A DNA stretch of 64,000 bases from Lachnospiraceae bacterium (GCA_021770345.1 JAETRD010000002.1:1-64000), one strand, 5' to 3'. Counted from the first letter of the stretch, positions 16,067 through 27,179 are shown. Notes: generated by a model from the letters alone, not told the origin. Translations and numbers: made by a program.

Positions 16067-17230
16067 ATGGCAAATATGATGGATTATCTGGACTGGCGCG
16101 GGGATTTGTCGATGAACACGGACGGATTTAACGATGTGGACAATCTGCTCTGTGCACAGCTGGTCTATGTGGACTTTGACGGGATTGTACCGCCCCCGGA
16201 GAGCGGGGATTCGATTACCGTAAAGGAAGCTTCCCGGCGCTTCTGGGAGCGGCATGACGAGGAAGAGATTCTCGCAAAGGTCTCGATGACGAAATCGGCA
16301 CCCTTTGTGATGCAAAAGATGGCGCAGACGCGGCGGTTTGCCGACGTCCGCCTGTCCCGCTACATCAACGATATCAGCGATGAGGAGCAGTCGCAGTTTT
16401 CGGTGATGTGCATACATTTGGAGGACGGGAGCCTTTACGTCGCCTACAGCGGAACCGACAATACGATTGTGGGATGGCGGGAAAATTTTAACATGGGATT
16501 TCTGACCGAGACGCCGGGACAGCTGAAAGCGGCCGCGTATTTAAACGGGATTGGAGGGGCTTTCGCGGGAACGCAAATCCGGGTCGGCGGGCATTCGAAG
16601 GGCGGAAATCTTGCGGTGTACGCTGCGATGAAATGCAGGCCGGAGCTTTTTTCACAGATTGTCGGCGTGTACAGCAATGACGGCCCGGGATTCCGTCAGG
16701 AGGTGGCGGAGAGCAGTGAGTATCGGCAGCTGCTGCCAAAAGTCCGCAATATCATGCCGGAATCCTCGATTGTCGGGATGCTGCTTGAGCATCGGGGGAG
16801 CTATGAAGTTGTAAAGAGCACGGGACGGGGCGCACAGCAGCACGACGAGATGTCCTGGGAGGTGCTCGGTACCGGTCTTGTCTATGCCGAGGATGTGGCG
16901 GCCGAGAGCATTCTGCTTGACGAGACGATGAAAAAGTGGATTGACCAGCTCGACTATGAGGAGCGGAGGGAGATCGTGGAGACGGTATTTGATCTGCTCG
17001 AGGAGGCACAGATTCATACGGTGGACGATTTATACCACTGTAAATGGAAACAGCTGCAGGAAATCCTGCGGGCGAAGAGCCGGCTGCCGGAGGAGACGCA
17101 GCAGCTGTTCTCAAAGGCGCTGAAACTTCTGTGGAATGCGGGAAATCGGACACTGAAACGCTCGGTAAAGAAGGCAGTCGGGGAGAACCGGGCAGATTCT
17201 AAAAAAAGTATAAAAACGGGGAATATATAA
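16067..17230 (+). CDS. DUF2974 lipase-like alpha/beta hydrolase
   Basis: 387 residues. Near residue 180, GGHSKGGNLAVYAAM contains the GxSxG nucleophile elbow of an alpha/beta hydrolase. AYSGTDNTIVGWRENFNM upstream matches the DUF2974 (Mbeg1-like) signature that precedes it in class 3-lipase-like proteins. The substrate is unknown and no signal peptide is present. The C-terminal 100 residues are helical and end in a basic tail. The start ATG has GCGGAGGA upstream. It is co-directional with the HAD phosphatase, and an AT-rich stretch with the groESL promoter follows. Confidence 0.85.
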   Translation: MANMMDYLDWRGDLSMNTDGFNDVDNLLCAQLVYVDFDGIVPPPESGDSITVKEASRRFWERHDEEEILAKVSMTKSAPFVMQKMAQTRRFADVRLSRYINDISDEEQSQFSVMCIHLEDGSLYVAYSGTDNTIVGWRENFNMGFLTETPGQLKAAAYLNGIGGAFAGTQIRVGGHSKGGNLAVYAAMKCRPELFSQIVGVYSNDGPGFRQEVAESSEYRQLLPKVRNIMPESSIVGMLLEHRGSYEVVKSTGRGAQQHDEMSWEVLGTGLVYAEDVAAESILLDETMKKWIDQLDYEERREIVETVFDLLEEAQIHTVDDLYHCKWKQLQEILRAKSRLPEETQQLFSKALKLLWNAGNRTLKRSVKKAVGENRADSKKSIKTGNI

Positions 17231-17300
17231 AAAAGAGAGAAAATAAGAGATAAATTGATTAAACTGCGATATAAATGAGAATAAATGGAAATATATTTAG

Positions 17301-17329
17301 TTGCAGATTGATGAGTAAATCTCTATTAT
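17301..17329 (+). promoter_or_regulatory. Sigma-A promoter of groESL
   Basis: TTGCAG (17301-17306), 17-bp spacer, TATTAT (17324-17329). The CIRCE operator starts 12 bp downstream, over the expected transcription start. Confidence 0.75.
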
Positions 17330-17340
17330 AGGACTATCGG

Positions 17341-17367
17341 TTAGCACTCAAATTGAGTGAGTGCTAA
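17341..17367 (+). promoter_or_regulatory. CIRCE operator (HrcA binding site)
   Basis: Perfect TTAGCACTC - 9 nt - GAGTGCTAA. This is the classic CIRCE inverted repeat and implies HrcA repression of groESL that is relieved by heat stress. hrcA itself is not in this window. Confidence 0.97.
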
Positions 17368-17417
17368 CAACAGACAACAAAGGAAAGCAAGAATCTATAA
17401 AATAGGAGGCATGTGAA

Positions 17418-17702
17418 ATGAAATTAGTTCCATTGAGCGACAGAGTTGTGTTGAAACAGTGTGAAGCGGAAGAGACCACAAAATCCGGGATTATCCTGAC
17501 CGGCAGCGCGCAGGAGAAGCCGCAGGAGGCAGAGGTTATCGCAGTCGGACCGGGCGGTATGGTTGACGGCAAGGAAGTCACGATGCAGGTGAAGGCCGGA
17601 CAGAAGGTGATCTATTCCAAATATGCCGGAACCGAAGTGAAGCTGGACGGCGAGGAATACATCATTGTAAAGCAGAACGATATTTTAGCGGTTGTAGAAT
17701 AA
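17418..17702 (+). CDS. groES: Co-chaperonin GroES
   Basis: 94 residues, the normal length. It starts MKLVPLSDRVVLK and has the mobile loop (EETTKSGIILTG) around residues 17-30 that docks on GroEL. It forms the heptameric lid of the chaperonin chamber in the cytoplasm. AGGAGG lies upstream of the ATG. It is the first gene of the CIRCE-controlled operon, with groEL 21 bp downstream. Confidence 0.98.
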   Translation: MKLVPLSDRVVLKQCEAEETTKSGIILTGSAQEKPQEAEVIAVGPGGMVDGKEVTMQVKAGQKVIYSKYAGTEVKLDGEEYIIVKQNDILAVVE

Positions 17703-17717
17703 TCAGAAAAGAGGTAA

Positions 17718-19349
<1,632 letters not shown>

Positions 19350-19385
19350 GACGTGCCGGTATAACGAAATCAGACAAAACAGTTT

Positions 19386-19424
19386 CAGGGAATCAGAGGG
19401 AAGCCGATGATTCCCTGTTTTTTT
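19386..19424 (+). terminator. Terminator of groESL
   Basis: CAGGGAATCA (19386-19395) pairs with TGATTCCCTG (19408-19417), followed by seven Ts. Confidence 0.92.
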
Positions 19425-19528
19425 ACGACGGACAGTTCGCGGGGCGTGCTGTCCGTTGTTTGACATATTACTACAAATATAGTCAAAACCACAATAGGTA
19501 GTTATTAAAAAAAATTAAACACAAGCTA

Positions 19529-19556
19529 TTGTATCTGGATGAAAAAGTAGTATAAT
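19529..19556 (+). promoter_or_regulatory. Sigma-A promoter of the NUDIX-chemoreceptor operon
   Basis: TTGTAT (19529-19534), 16-bp spacer, TATAAT (19551-19556), 48 bp before the chosen start. Confidence 0.7.
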
Positions 19557-19603
19557 GTTATTAGCTATAACAACAGGCGCGATCGGTGAGAAAGGGAATG
19601 TGT

Positions 19604-20137
19604 ATGAAAATTCTTGCGACATTTGATGCGATGGACTACCAGGACACGACGGCAGTATTTGAAAAATATTCGGTGCGTGGGATTATCATGCGTGACGGCA
19701 AGCTCGCGATGCAGTGCAGCAGGGATGGAGAATACAAGATTCCCGGGGGAGGAATAGAACCGGGGGAGGATTATCTGCAGGCGCTGGTGCGGGAAATCCG
19801 GGAGGAGACGGGACTGCATGTCATTGCGTCGGAAGTCCGGGAGATCGGTGAGATCGTCGAAGTGAGGAGGGATTTGTTTGATGCGGCTACAAAGTATGTG
19901 TGCCATTCTCTGTTCTACGAGTGCAGGGTGGAGGGAAAACAGGATGCATTGCAGCTGACGAAAAGTGAGATCGCAAAAGGATACGAGCTGCGCTGGGCAA
20001 CTCCCGAGGAGATATACAGGAGAAATATACGGATCGAGAAGGATCCGTGGATTGTGCGTGATACCGCATTTGTAAAAATGCTGATGGATCACATGATTGC
20101 AATACAAAATACAAGTGAAGGAGCAGAAGAGTTATGA
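19604..20137 (+). CDS. NUDIX hydrolase
   Basis: 177 residues with a complete NUDIX box at about residues 48-70 ([11 protein letters not shown] then [10 protein letters not shown], fitting Gx5Ex7REUxEExGU). It should cleave a nucleoside diphosphate linked to another moiety, with Mg or Mn. The actual substrate is unknown. ATG 19604 is preferred because AAAGGGA lies six bases upstream; an ATG two codons earlier and a GTG further up are weaker. Its stop overlaps the start of the membrane chemoreceptor gene by 4 bp (ATGA), an uncommon pairing that suggests coupled expression. Confidence 0.9.
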   Translation: MKILATFDAMDYQDTTAVFEKYSVRGIIMRDGKLAMQCSRDGEYKIPGGGIEPGEDYLQALVREIREETGLHVIASEVREIGEIVEVRRDLFDAATKYVCHSLFYECRVEGKQDALQLTKSEIAKGYELRWATPEEIYRRNIRIEKDPWIVRDTAFVKMLMDHMIAIQNTSEGAEEL

Positions 20138-21609
20138 AATTAAAAGAAAGACAGTCACTGGAAAAGAACAAGACAACTATGGTGCTCGGAATCCTGATTT
20201 TGGGTTATGCGGCGGTCATCTCTATGCTGGGGCTTTTGGACAAGACGGCGAATATGGGGCTGGTCGTATCGCGTGCGGCCGTCTGTGTCATAGCTTTGGT
20301 TATATTTATCGTCTGTTATCTGAAGTACAAAGGCGATGCAAAGTTTGAGAAGGCATGCCTCATATGTATGTTTGTGGTTTACGGTATTACGATTATGACG
20401 CAGAGAAACGTGTACATGTATGCGCTTGTCTATCCGATCATGCTGACCGCAATGCTCTATATGAATAGAAACATTGCCGGAAAGGCAATGTTTACCGCGG
20501 TCGTGCTCAATGTGGTGGGCGGTATTAAGAACTATAAAATGTATCCAGAATCGAGCGCGACAAGTCTGATGCAGATTTTTTATGCGCTGCTGTTCTGCAT
20601 TACCGCTTATATTATCGTACGGCTTCAGGAGCGTCACGCGAGAGAGGACGTGGAGGCGATTACCGAACAGATGGATGCGGCGTCGAGACTCTCGATGGAG
20701 ATTATTGCGGCGTCGGAGCAGTTGTCGGAGAAGTTTGACAATGCACGCGAGCGGGCGGAGATTCTCACCGACAGCATGGAGGTCAGCAGCAGTTCCGTGA
20801 AAGAGATCGCATCGAGTGTCAAGCTGACGGCGGAGGCGATTGAGGTTCAGACGATGCGCACCAGCGATATCCAAACAAATATCGAGAACGCCGGACGCGA
20901 GACGCAGGATATGAAGGCCGCTTCCGAGACTTCGCAGAAAGCGATCCAGGAAGGGTCCGAGCTCATCCGCATATTAAAAGAGCAGGCGACGCAGACTGCG
21001 GAGATCAACCGCTCTACCAGGACGACGACGGACGAGTTAAACGACCGGATCAAAGAGGTGGAGGTTATCATTTCCACGATCCTGAATATCTCGGAGGAGA
21101 CAAACCTGCTCTCGTTAAACGCTTCGATTGAAGCGGCAAGAGCCGGTGAGGCGGGAAAAGGCTTTGCCGTTGTGGCGGATGAAATCCGCAAACTGTCCGA
21201 GGAGACGAAGGAGTCCACCGGTAAGATTACCGATATTATCGAAAAGCTGACCGTAAATGTGGAGGAGGCGTCCGTGAATATGCAGCGCTCCGCAGAGTCC
21301 TCCGACAAGCAGAATGAAATGATTGAAACCACACGGGAGAAGTTCGACCTGATAGAGGAGAAGGTCAACGATCTTCATATGGCTGTTGAGAATATTTCCA
21401 ATGAAGTGAACAGTATTTTAGCGGCTAATACCGAGATTAATGACAGTATCACAAATCTGTCGGCAACCAGTGAGGAAGTTGCGGCATCCTCGGAGAGCAG
21501 TATCAACGTGAGCGAGGAGAGTATGCACGCGCTTGGCGAGATGAACAGCCTTTTGGACGAGATTTTTGAGATTTCCGAGCATATGAAACAGCTGGTTCAG
21601 GAAAAATAA
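20134..21609 (+). CDS. Methyl-accepting chemotaxis-type protein with multi-helix membrane N-terminus
   Basis: 491 residues. Instead of a periplasmic sensor domain, the first 170 residues hold about six closely spaced membrane helices with short loops. A coiled coil and the highly conserved signalling tip follow: [20 protein letters not shown] near 325, then [16 protein letters not shown]. No HAMP is obvious. Such receptors signal to CheA/CheW and may sense the membrane state or a hydrophobic signal. No che genes are nearby. It overlaps the NUDIX gene by 4 bp and is followed by a strong hairpin terminator. Confidence 0.9.
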   Translation: MKLKERQSLEKNKTTMVLGILILGYAAVISMLGLLDKTANMGLVVSRAAVCVIALVIFIVCYLKYKGDAKFEKACLICMFVVYGITIMTQRNVYMYALVYPIMLTAMLYMNRNIAGKAMFTAVVLNVVGGIKNYKMYPESSATSLMQIFYALLFCITAYIIVRLQERHAREDVEAITEQMDAASRLSMEIIAASEQLSEKFDNARERAEILTDSMEVSSSSVKEIASSVKLTAEAIEVQTMRTSDIQTNIENAGRETQDMKAASETSQKAIQEGSELIRILKEQATQTAEINRSTRTTTDELNDRIKEVEVIISTILNISEETNLLSLNASIEAARAGEAGKGFAVVADEIRKLSEETKESTGKITDIIEKLTVNVEEASVNMQRSAESSDKQNEMIETTREKFDLIEEKVNDLHMAVENISNEVNSILAANTEINDSITNLSATSEEVAASSESSINVSEESMHALGEMNSLLDEIFEISEHMKQLVQEK

Positions 21610-21635
21610 GTTGTTTTTTGCAAATGAAATGCGGC

Positions 21636-21672
21636 AGTAATGCCGGCGGCCGCGGCCGCCGGCATTACTTTT
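21636..21672. terminator. GC-rich hairpin terminator after the chemoreceptor gene
   Basis: A nearly uninterrupted palindrome: AGTAATGCCGGCGGCC pairs with GGCCGCCGGCATTACT, followed by TTTCC. Confidence 0.8.
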
Positions 21673-21738
21673 CCCTTACAGGAAATAGCAGCAGTGAAAA
21701 GCGCTTCGGAATCGTCGCTGCGGAGCGATGATTTTTTA

Positions 21739-21767
21739 TGGCATATCGAATATGGATATGCTATAAT
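21739..21767 (+). promoter_or_regulatory. Promoter of mgsA-degV with dyad spacer
   Basis: TATAAT at 21762-21767 with a weak -35 (TGGCAT, 21739-21744) at 17 bp. The spacer contains the inverted repeat GCATATC-7-GATATGC, which ends against the -10 and could be a regulator site. Confidence 0.5.
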
Positions 21768-21831
21768 AGTCTCGCTGACGTGAAGCCGTTAAATTTCAAT
21801 GAATACATGGTGAATAAAAGGAGAGTGTTTT

Positions 21832-22302
21832 ATGAATGATAATTTTATTACATTGACGATCGGCAGACAGAAAAATATCGCGTTAATCGCACATGACAAT
21901 AAAAAGGCAGACCTGATCGAATGGTGTGAGACGAACAAGGATATCCTGAAAAATCATTTTCTGTGCGGAACCGGTACAACGGCCCGTATGATCACGGATA
22001 AAACGGGCCTTCCGGTCCGGGGATACAACAGCGGCCCGCTGGGAGGAGACCAGCAGATCGGTGCGAAAATTGTGGAGGGCAGAGTGGATTTCATCATCTT
22101 TTTCTCGGATCCGCTGACGGCACAGCCGCATGACCCGGATGTGAAAGCACTGCTCCGGATTGCGCAGGTCTACGATATTCCGATCGCCAATAACCGAGCG
22201 TCCGCCGATTTTATGATTCAGTCGCGCTATATGGACGAAGAATATGAGCACGAGGTCATCAATTTCAAAAAGAACATCAAAGAACGTTCAGAGACATTAT
22301 AG
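21832..22302 (+). CDS. mgsA: Methylglyoxal synthase
   Basis: 156 residues, typical of bacterial MgsA. KNIALIAHDNKKADLIEWC marks the N-terminus. The phosphate-binding GTGTTA and catalytic GPLGGDQQIG segment (catalytic Asp) lie near residues 47-80, with the conserved DPLTAQPHDPDV after that. It converts dihydroxyacetone phosphate to methylglyoxal plus phosphate, a bypass that relieves sugar-phosphate stress. AAAGGAGAG precedes the ATG. The DegV-family gene follows 14 bp downstream in the same operon. Confidence 0.97.
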   Translation: MNDNFITLTIGRQKNIALIAHDNKKADLIEWCETNKDILKNHFLCGTGTTARMITDKTGLPVRGYNSGPLGGDQQIGAKIVEGRVDFIIFFSDPLTAQPHDPDVKALLRIAQVYDIPIANNRASADFMIQSRYMDEEYEHEVINFKKNIKERSETL

Positions 22303-22316
22303 GGAGGAGTTTTATT

Positions 22317-23192
22317 ATGAATAAAGTGGCAGTTGTGTCGGACAGCAACAGCGGTATCACACAGACCGAAGCCAAAGAACTGGGGATTACCATTCTGCCG
22401 ATGCCTTTTTTTGCGGGTGACGAGACCTATTATGAGGGGATTAATCTCACACAGGAAGAGTTTTACCAGATGCTGTCGGAGAATACGAATATTTCCACAT
22501 CGATGCCGGTGGTCGGAGATGTCACGGACACCTGGGATCAATTGCTGCAGGAGTATGACGAGATTGTTCATATTCCGATGTCCTCCGGTCTGAGCGGTTC
22601 CTGTGAAACGGCGCTTATGCTCGCACAGGATTATGACGGAAAAGTTCAGGTCGTAAACAACCAGCGCATTTCGGTGACGCAGAGACAGTCGGTGCTGGAT
22701 GCGCTTGCGCTCGCAAAGCAGGGCAGGGGGGCAGAAGAAATCCGCCAGATCTTAGAGCGCGACAAGTTTGAATCGTCGATCTACATTATGGTGGATACGC
22801 TCTACTACCTCAAAAAGGGCGGAAGGATTACACCTGCGGCGGCCGCGCTCGGGACACTTTTAAAATTAAAACCGGTGCTGCAGATTCAGGGCGAGAAGCT
22901 GGATGCATTTGCGAAAGCGCGGACCGTGAAACAGGCGAAAAGCATTATGATCGAAGCGATGAAGAATGACTTTGTAAACCGTTTCCGTGCGCCGAACGGA
23001 GAAGGAATGTATCTGGAGATGGCTTATACCTATGATCTGGCGGCAGCGGAAGCGTTTAAAGCGGAAGTACAGGAGGCGTTTCCGGGGATGGAGATTCATA
23101 TGGATCCGCTTTCCTTAAGCGTCTCCTGCCATATCGGACCGGGGGCACTTGCGGTTGCCTGCTCGAAGAAGCTGCCCGAACTGGATAACTAA
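22317..23192 (+). CDS. DegV-family fatty-acid-binding protein
   Basis: 291 residues. DSNSGITQTEAKELGI at the N-terminus, the SSGLSGSCETA segment near residue 88 and LKKGGRITPAAAALGTLLKLKPVL near 162 are hallmarks of the DegV fold. Members bind fatty acids, and some act as FakB subunits presenting fatty acid to the FakA kinase. No fakA is adjacent, so this role is inference. GGGAGGAG upstream of the ATG fits. It is the second gene after mgsA and converges on the MATE gene. Confidence 0.92.
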   Translation: MNKVAVVSDSNSGITQTEAKELGITILPMPFFAGDETYYEGINLTQEEFYQMLSENTNISTSMPVVGDVTDTWDQLLQEYDEIVHIPMSSGLSGSCETALMLAQDYDGKVQVVNNQRISVTQRQSVLDALALAKQGRGAEEIRQILERDKFESSIYIMVDTLYYLKKGGRITPAAAALGTLLKLKPVLQIQGEKLDAFAKARTVKQAKSIMIEAMKNDFVNRFRAPNGEGMYLEMAYTYDLAAAEAFKAEVQEAFPGMEIHMDPLSLSVSCHIGPGALAVACSKKLPELDN

Positions 23193-23200
23193 AACAGCGG

Positions 23201-23237
23201 CCGTCACATTTGCACTTTGTGTAGATGTGGCGGTTTT
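23201..23237. terminator. Bidirectional terminator between degV and the MATE gene
   Basis: CCGTCACAT (23201-23209) pairs with ATGTGGCGG (23225-23233), one wobble, followed by TTTT. The minus-strand MATE stop codon at 23204-23206 lies inside the hairpin. Confidence 0.65.
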
Positions 23238-24574
23238 GTGTTTTCCTGTTTTCTTTTTTTGCGCTCCCAGAGGAGATAGGTGATGACAAGCGGAATCGCG
23301 GTAAACAGCCATGCCGCCGGGTCCGCAAAGCAGACGCCCGCAAACCCCGCGCTTTTTGGAACGAGCAGAATAACCGCAAGCCGGCTCACAAGCTCCACCA
23401 CGCCGCTTAGCATCGGAATCAGTCCTTCCCCGAGCCCCTGAAGCGCATTGCGGTAGAAGAAAATCATTACAAGCGGGAGATAGAACCAGCTCGCGATCGT
23501 CAGATACTGCATTGCGTAGGTAAAGATTTCCACGGAGGGGTTTGTCACAAACCAGCCGACGATAAAGCGTCCGCCGAGGAGAGAGACCGCCGCACCGGCT
23601 GCGGTACAGGCGAGGCAGATAAAAAATCCCTGCCGCATTCCTTTAAAAATGCGGTCGTATTTCCCGGCGCCGAGATTCTGCCCGCAGTAGGTTGCGGCTG
23701 CGGTGCCGAGCGTCGGCATGGTCTGGGTCGCGATGCTGTTTACCTTGGAAGCCGCGGTAAAGGCGGCGACCACGCTCGAGCCGAACACATTGACGGCGCT
23801 TTGCATGATCATCGTGCCGACGGCGGTGACGGAATAATTGAGCGCCATCGGAATGCCGACGGCGAGCATGTTTTTCACGCCGGGGGCGTCGAGATAATAG
23901 TCCTCCCGTTTTGTGCGGAGAATCTCAAAGCGGCGGAACATGTAAAGGAGGCACAGCACGGCGGCGACGCCCTGCGCGATAATCGTCGCCCAGGCCGCTC
24001 CCGCCGTCCCGAGTCCGGCCGTCACAATCAAAAAGACATCGAGCACAATATTGAGTACGGAAGAAAAAATCAAAAAATAAAGCGGCGTTTTGCTGTCTCC
24101 GATTCCCCGGAGAATGCCGGATAACACATTGTAGGACATCGTGAGCAGGATTCCCGCGAAGATGACCCGGATGTAGGCATCCGCCATCGGAAGGATATTT
24201 TCCGGCGTGTGCATCCAGGCGAGAAGCAGCTTTGAGGCTGCAACGGTCGGAATTGTCAGCAGGACGGACACGATGACGGTTAAAATCAGGGAGAGTGCCA
24301 CATAGTGCCGGAGCAGGCCAAAGTCCTTCGCTCCGAAGGCATGCGAGACCATCACACCGAAGCCCTGTGCGATGCCGTTTGCGAAACCGAGCACGAGAAA
24401 CATCAGGCAGCCGGTGGAGCCGACGGCCGCGAGGGCATCCTCGCCGAGATAGCGGCCGACGATAATGGTGTCGACCATGTTGTAAAATTGCTGAAACAGG
24501 TTGCCGAGCAGTACGGGAACGGAAAACAGAAGAATAATCTTCAGCGGATTTCCGGTTGTCATATCTCTCGTCAT
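23204..24574 (-). CDS. MATE-family multidrug efflux transporter
   Basis: 456 residues with twelve predicted membrane helices in two halves, opening with the MATE-typical DMTTGNPLKIILLFSVPVL and QQFYNMVDTIIVGRYLG. Members export cationic drugs or metabolites in exchange for Na+ or H+. The start at 24574 follows a GGGGG ribosome binding site. An upstream extension of 20 codons is basic and unsupported. It is divergent from a LysR-type regulator gene across 145 bp, which makes that regulator a candidate controller. Confidence 0.92.
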   Translation of the reverse strand: MTRDMTTGNPLKIILLFSVPVLLGNLFQQFYNMVDTIIVGRYLGEDALAAVGSTGCLMFLVLGFANGIAQGFGVMVSHAFGAKDFGLLRHYVALSLILTVIVSVLLTIPTVAASKLLLAWMHTPENILPMADAYIRVIFAGILLTMSYNVLSGILRGIGDSKTPLYFLIFSSVLNIVLDVFLIVTAGLGTAGAAWATIIAQGVAAVLCLLYMFRRFEILRTKREDYYLDAPGVKNMLAVGIPMALNYSVTAVGTMIMQSAVNVFGSSVVAAFTAASKVNSIATQTMPTLGTAAATYCGQNLGAGKYDRIFKGMRQGFFICLACTAAGAAVSLLGGRFIVGWFVTNPSVEIFTYAMQYLTIASWFYLPLVMIFFYRNALQGLGEGLIPMLSGVVELVSRLAVILLVPKSAGFAGVCFADPAAWLFTAIPLVITYLLWERKKRKQENTKPPHLHKVQM

Positions 24575-24719
24575 AATTGCATCCCCCTTTGTTTTCTGAT
24601 ATAGTAGGCGTACGGTGCGCGGCATGCGGCGCAACGGTATGCAAATGTGCGTAGGGCTTAGTATACTTCATGAGACAGAAAAAAACAATCCGTTTTTTCA
24701 AAAAACAGAGGGAAATGAA

Positions 24720-25640
24720 ATGGATATCAATCTGGAATACTATAAGATTTTTTATCACGTCGCAAAGCGGCGGAGCATCACGCTTGCGGCGGAGGAACTG
24801 TCGATTTCTCAGCCGGCCGTGAGCCAGGCGGTGAAGCATCTCGAGGGTGCGCTGGGATGCGCGCTTTTTGTCCGCACCTCAAAGGGCATGCGTCTCACCA
24901 AGGAAGGAGAGATGCTTTTTTCGTATGTGCAGCGCGGTTATGAGCTGTTTATGTCCGGTGAGAAAAAGCTGTCGGAGATGTTAAATCCCGAGAGCGGTGA
25001 GATCTGCATCGGGGCGAGCGACATGACGCTCCGGTTTTATCTGCTTCCGTACCTCGAGCGTTTTCATGAGGCCTATCCGAAAATCCGTGTGACCGTCACA
25101 AACGCGCCGACGCCGGAGACGCTGCAGCACCTCGCCGACGGGCGCATAGATTTCGGCGTGGTCAGCACCCCGATCGCAGGGAGGCCTTCCCTGCGCGCCG
25201 TGCCGGTGCGTTCGATTCAGGATGTGTTTGTGGCGGGGCGGAAGTTTTCGGAGCTGAAAGAGAAAGTGCTTGCTTACCGCCGGCTGGGGGAGCTGCCGGT
25301 CATGTGCCTCGAGGGGACGACCTCGACGAGGCGCTATGTGGAGGAGTTTCTCGCGGCCGAGGGGGTTCGCCTCTCGCCCGAGTTTGAGCTGGCGACAAGC
25401 GAGATGTTGATTCAGTTTGCGGTACGCAATCTCGGGATTGCAAGTGTGGTGGAGGATTTTGCCGCGGAGTACATCGGGACAGGAGAGCTTTTTCTGCTGC
25501 GTTTTGAGAGGGAGATTCCGAAACGGGAGCTGTGTATCGTGACGGACGAGCGGATTCCCGTGTCCCGGGCAGCCGGAAAACTTCTGGATTACCTGACCGG
25601 CCGGGAGGCGGCGGGCAAGGATGAAGATGAAATGGTATAA
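24720..25640 (+). CDS. LysR-family transcriptional regulator
   Basis: 306 residues. Winged helix-turn-helix at residues 1-60 (ITLAAEELSISQPAVSQAVKH is the core), then a periplasmic-binding-protein-like effector domain from about 90 (GEICIGASDMTLRFYLLPYL). It starts at ATG 24720 with GAGGG eight bases upstream. It lies divergent from the MATE transporter gene, the classic arrangement for a LysR regulator and its target. The effector is unknown. Its stop codon falls at the beginning of a 78-bp tandem repeat that runs to the purA promoter. Confidence 0.94.
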   Translation: MDINLEYYKIFYHVAKRRSITLAAEELSISQPAVSQAVKHLEGALGCALFVRTSKGMRLTKEGEMLFSYVQRGYELFMSGEKKLSEMLNPESGEICIGASDMTLRFYLLPYLERFHEAYPKIRVTVTNAPTPETLQHLADGRIDFGVVSTPIAGRPSLRAVPVRSIQDVFVAGRKFSELKEKVLAYRRLGELPVMCLEGTTSTRRYVEEFLAAEGVRLSPEFELATSEMLIQFAVRNLGIASVVEDFAAEYIGTGELFLLRFEREIPKRELCIVTDERIPVSRAAGKLLDYLTGREAAGKDEDEMV

Positions 25641-25813
25641 TGTCGACAGACATTATACCGGCCGGATGGCCATCGGTCGCCCACGCGACAGCATATCCGC
25701 AACGCGGATATGGTATAATGTCGACAGACATTATACCGGCCGGATGGCCATCGGTCGCCCACGCGACAGCATATCCGCAACGCGGATATGGTATAATGAA
25801 TCATTATGCCATA
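25633..25813. repeat. 78-bp tandem repeat, 2 full copies plus a partial
   Basis: Units start at 25633, 25711 and 25789 (partial), with exact 78-bp periodicity and no difference seen between the two full copies. Each unit begins with a palindrome of 26 bp (GGTATAATGTC, 4-nt centre, GACATTATACC) and ends with the hairpin CATATCCGC/GCGGATATG. The third copy changes to a shorter near-palindrome (ATGGTATAATG..CATTATGCCAT). The palindrome recurs at 51145-51170. Confidence 0.9.
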
Positions 25814-25829
25814 CATAATGAATATTAAT

Positions 25830-25858
25830 TTTACTTATACAAAAACTTCGGGTATAAT
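25830..25858 (+). promoter_or_regulatory. Promoter of purA
   Basis: TTTACT (25830-25835), 17-bp spacer, TATAAT (25853-25858). Weak -35, good -10, 40 bp before the start. Confidence 0.6.
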
Positions 25859-25898
25859 CAATGAGTAAAGATACTTTCGAAACTAGGAGGACAAACAA

Positions 25899-27179
25899 AT
25901 GGTGAAAGCAGTAGTTGGAGCCAACTGGGGCGATGAGGGAAAAGGAAAGATCACGGACATGATGGCGAAGGAGGCCGACATTATCGTCCGCTTTCAGGGC
26001 GGTGCAAATGCGGGCCATACCATCGTAAATGATTACGGAAAGTTTGCACTTCACACGCTGCCGTCCGGCGTGTTTTACGGGCACACGACCAGCATTATCG
26101 GAAACGGTGTGGCTTTGAATATTCCGGTGCTGTTTGAGGAGATTCAGTCGATTGTAAAACGCGGCGTGCCGGAGCCGAAGATTCTCGTCTCGGACCGCGC
26201 GCAGATCGTGATGCCGTATCATATTCTCTTCGACCAGTACGAGGAGGAACGGCTCGGGGGGAAATCCTTCGGTTCTACAAAGTCCGGCATTGCGCCGTTT
26301 TATTCGGACAAATATGCAAAGATCGGATTCCAGGTCAGCGAGCTGTTTGACGAGGAATTATTAAAAGAAAAGACAGTCCGCATCGCGGAGACCAAGAATG
26401 TCCTGCTCGAGCATTTGTATCATAAACCGCTGATCGTGCCGGAGGAGCTGCTTGCGACGCTGCATGAGTACCGCGATATGGTGGCGCCGTATGTGTGCGA
26501 CGTCTCCTCCTATCTGGATCAGGCGATCAAAGAGGGGAAGACGATTCTCCTCGAGGGACAGCTCGGAACCTTAAAGGACCCGGACCACGGAATCTATCCG
26601 ATGGTGACGTCCTCCTCCACGCTTGCGGCCTACGGCGCGATCGGAGCCGGGATTCCGCCGTATGAGATCAGGCAGATCGTGACGGTGTGCAAGGCATATT
26701 CTTCCGCGGTGGGAGCAGGTGCTTTTGTCAGTGAGATATTCGGCGAGGAGGCGGATGAACTGCGCAGACGCGGCGGTGACGGCGGTGAGTACGGGGCGAC
26801 GACCGGACGGCCGAGACGGATGGGCTGGTTTGACTGCGTGGCGAGCAAATACGGCTGCCGCCTGCAGGGGACGACGGACGTAGCGTTTACCGTGCTGGAT
26901 GTGCTGGGATATCTGGATGAGATTCCGGTGTGCGTGGGCTATGAGATTGACGGCGAGGTGACGACCGATTTCCCGACGACCGCAAAGCTTGAGAAGGCAA
27001 AGCCGGTATTAAAGAAACTGCCGGGGTGGAACTGCGATATCCGCGGAATTAAAACATACGGGGAACTGCCGGAGAATTGCAGACGCTATATCGAGTTTAT
27101 CGAGGAGCAGATCGGATACCCGATCACGATGGTGTCTAACGGTCCGGGAAGGGACGACATTATTTACCGCAATAAGTAA
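25899..27179 (+). CDS. purA: Adenylosuccinate synthetase
   Basis: 426 residues, standard length. GANWGDEGKGKITDM at the N-terminus is the GTP-binding loop with catalytic Asp. GGANAGHTIV holds the catalytic His, and the IMP-binding and GTP-specificity segments follow (TTGRPRRMGWFD near 305). It joins aspartate to IMP using GTP in AMP synthesis. AGGAGG seven bases before the ATG sets the start. It is monocistronic as far as visible: an upstream tandem repeat and promoter, and two perfect hairpins downstream. Confidence 0.98.
   Translation: MVKAVVGANWGDEGKGKITDMMAKEADIIVRFQGGANAGHTIVNDYGKFALHTLPSGVFYGHTTSIIGNGVALNIPVLFEEIQSIVKRGVPEPKILVSDRAQIVMPYHILFDQYEEERLGGKSFGSTKSGIAPFYSDKYAKIGFQVSELFDEELLKEKTVRIAETKNVLLEHLYHKPLIVPEELLATLHEYRDMVAPYVCDVSSYLDQAIKEGKTILLEGQLGTLKDPDHGIYPMVTSSSTLAAYGAIGAGIPPYEIRQIVTVCKAYSSAVGAGAFVSEIFGEEADELRRRGGDGGEYGATTGRPRRMGWFDCVASKYGCRLQGTTDVAFTVLDVLGYLDEIPVCVGYEIDGEVTTDFPTTAKLEKAKPVLKKLPGWNCDIRGIKTYGELPENCRRYIEFIEEQIGYPITMVSNGPGRDDIIYRNK

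Noticed and set aside
25633-25813. CRISPR array
   Set aside because: The repeated unit is 78 bp with no variable spacer, and there are no cas genes.
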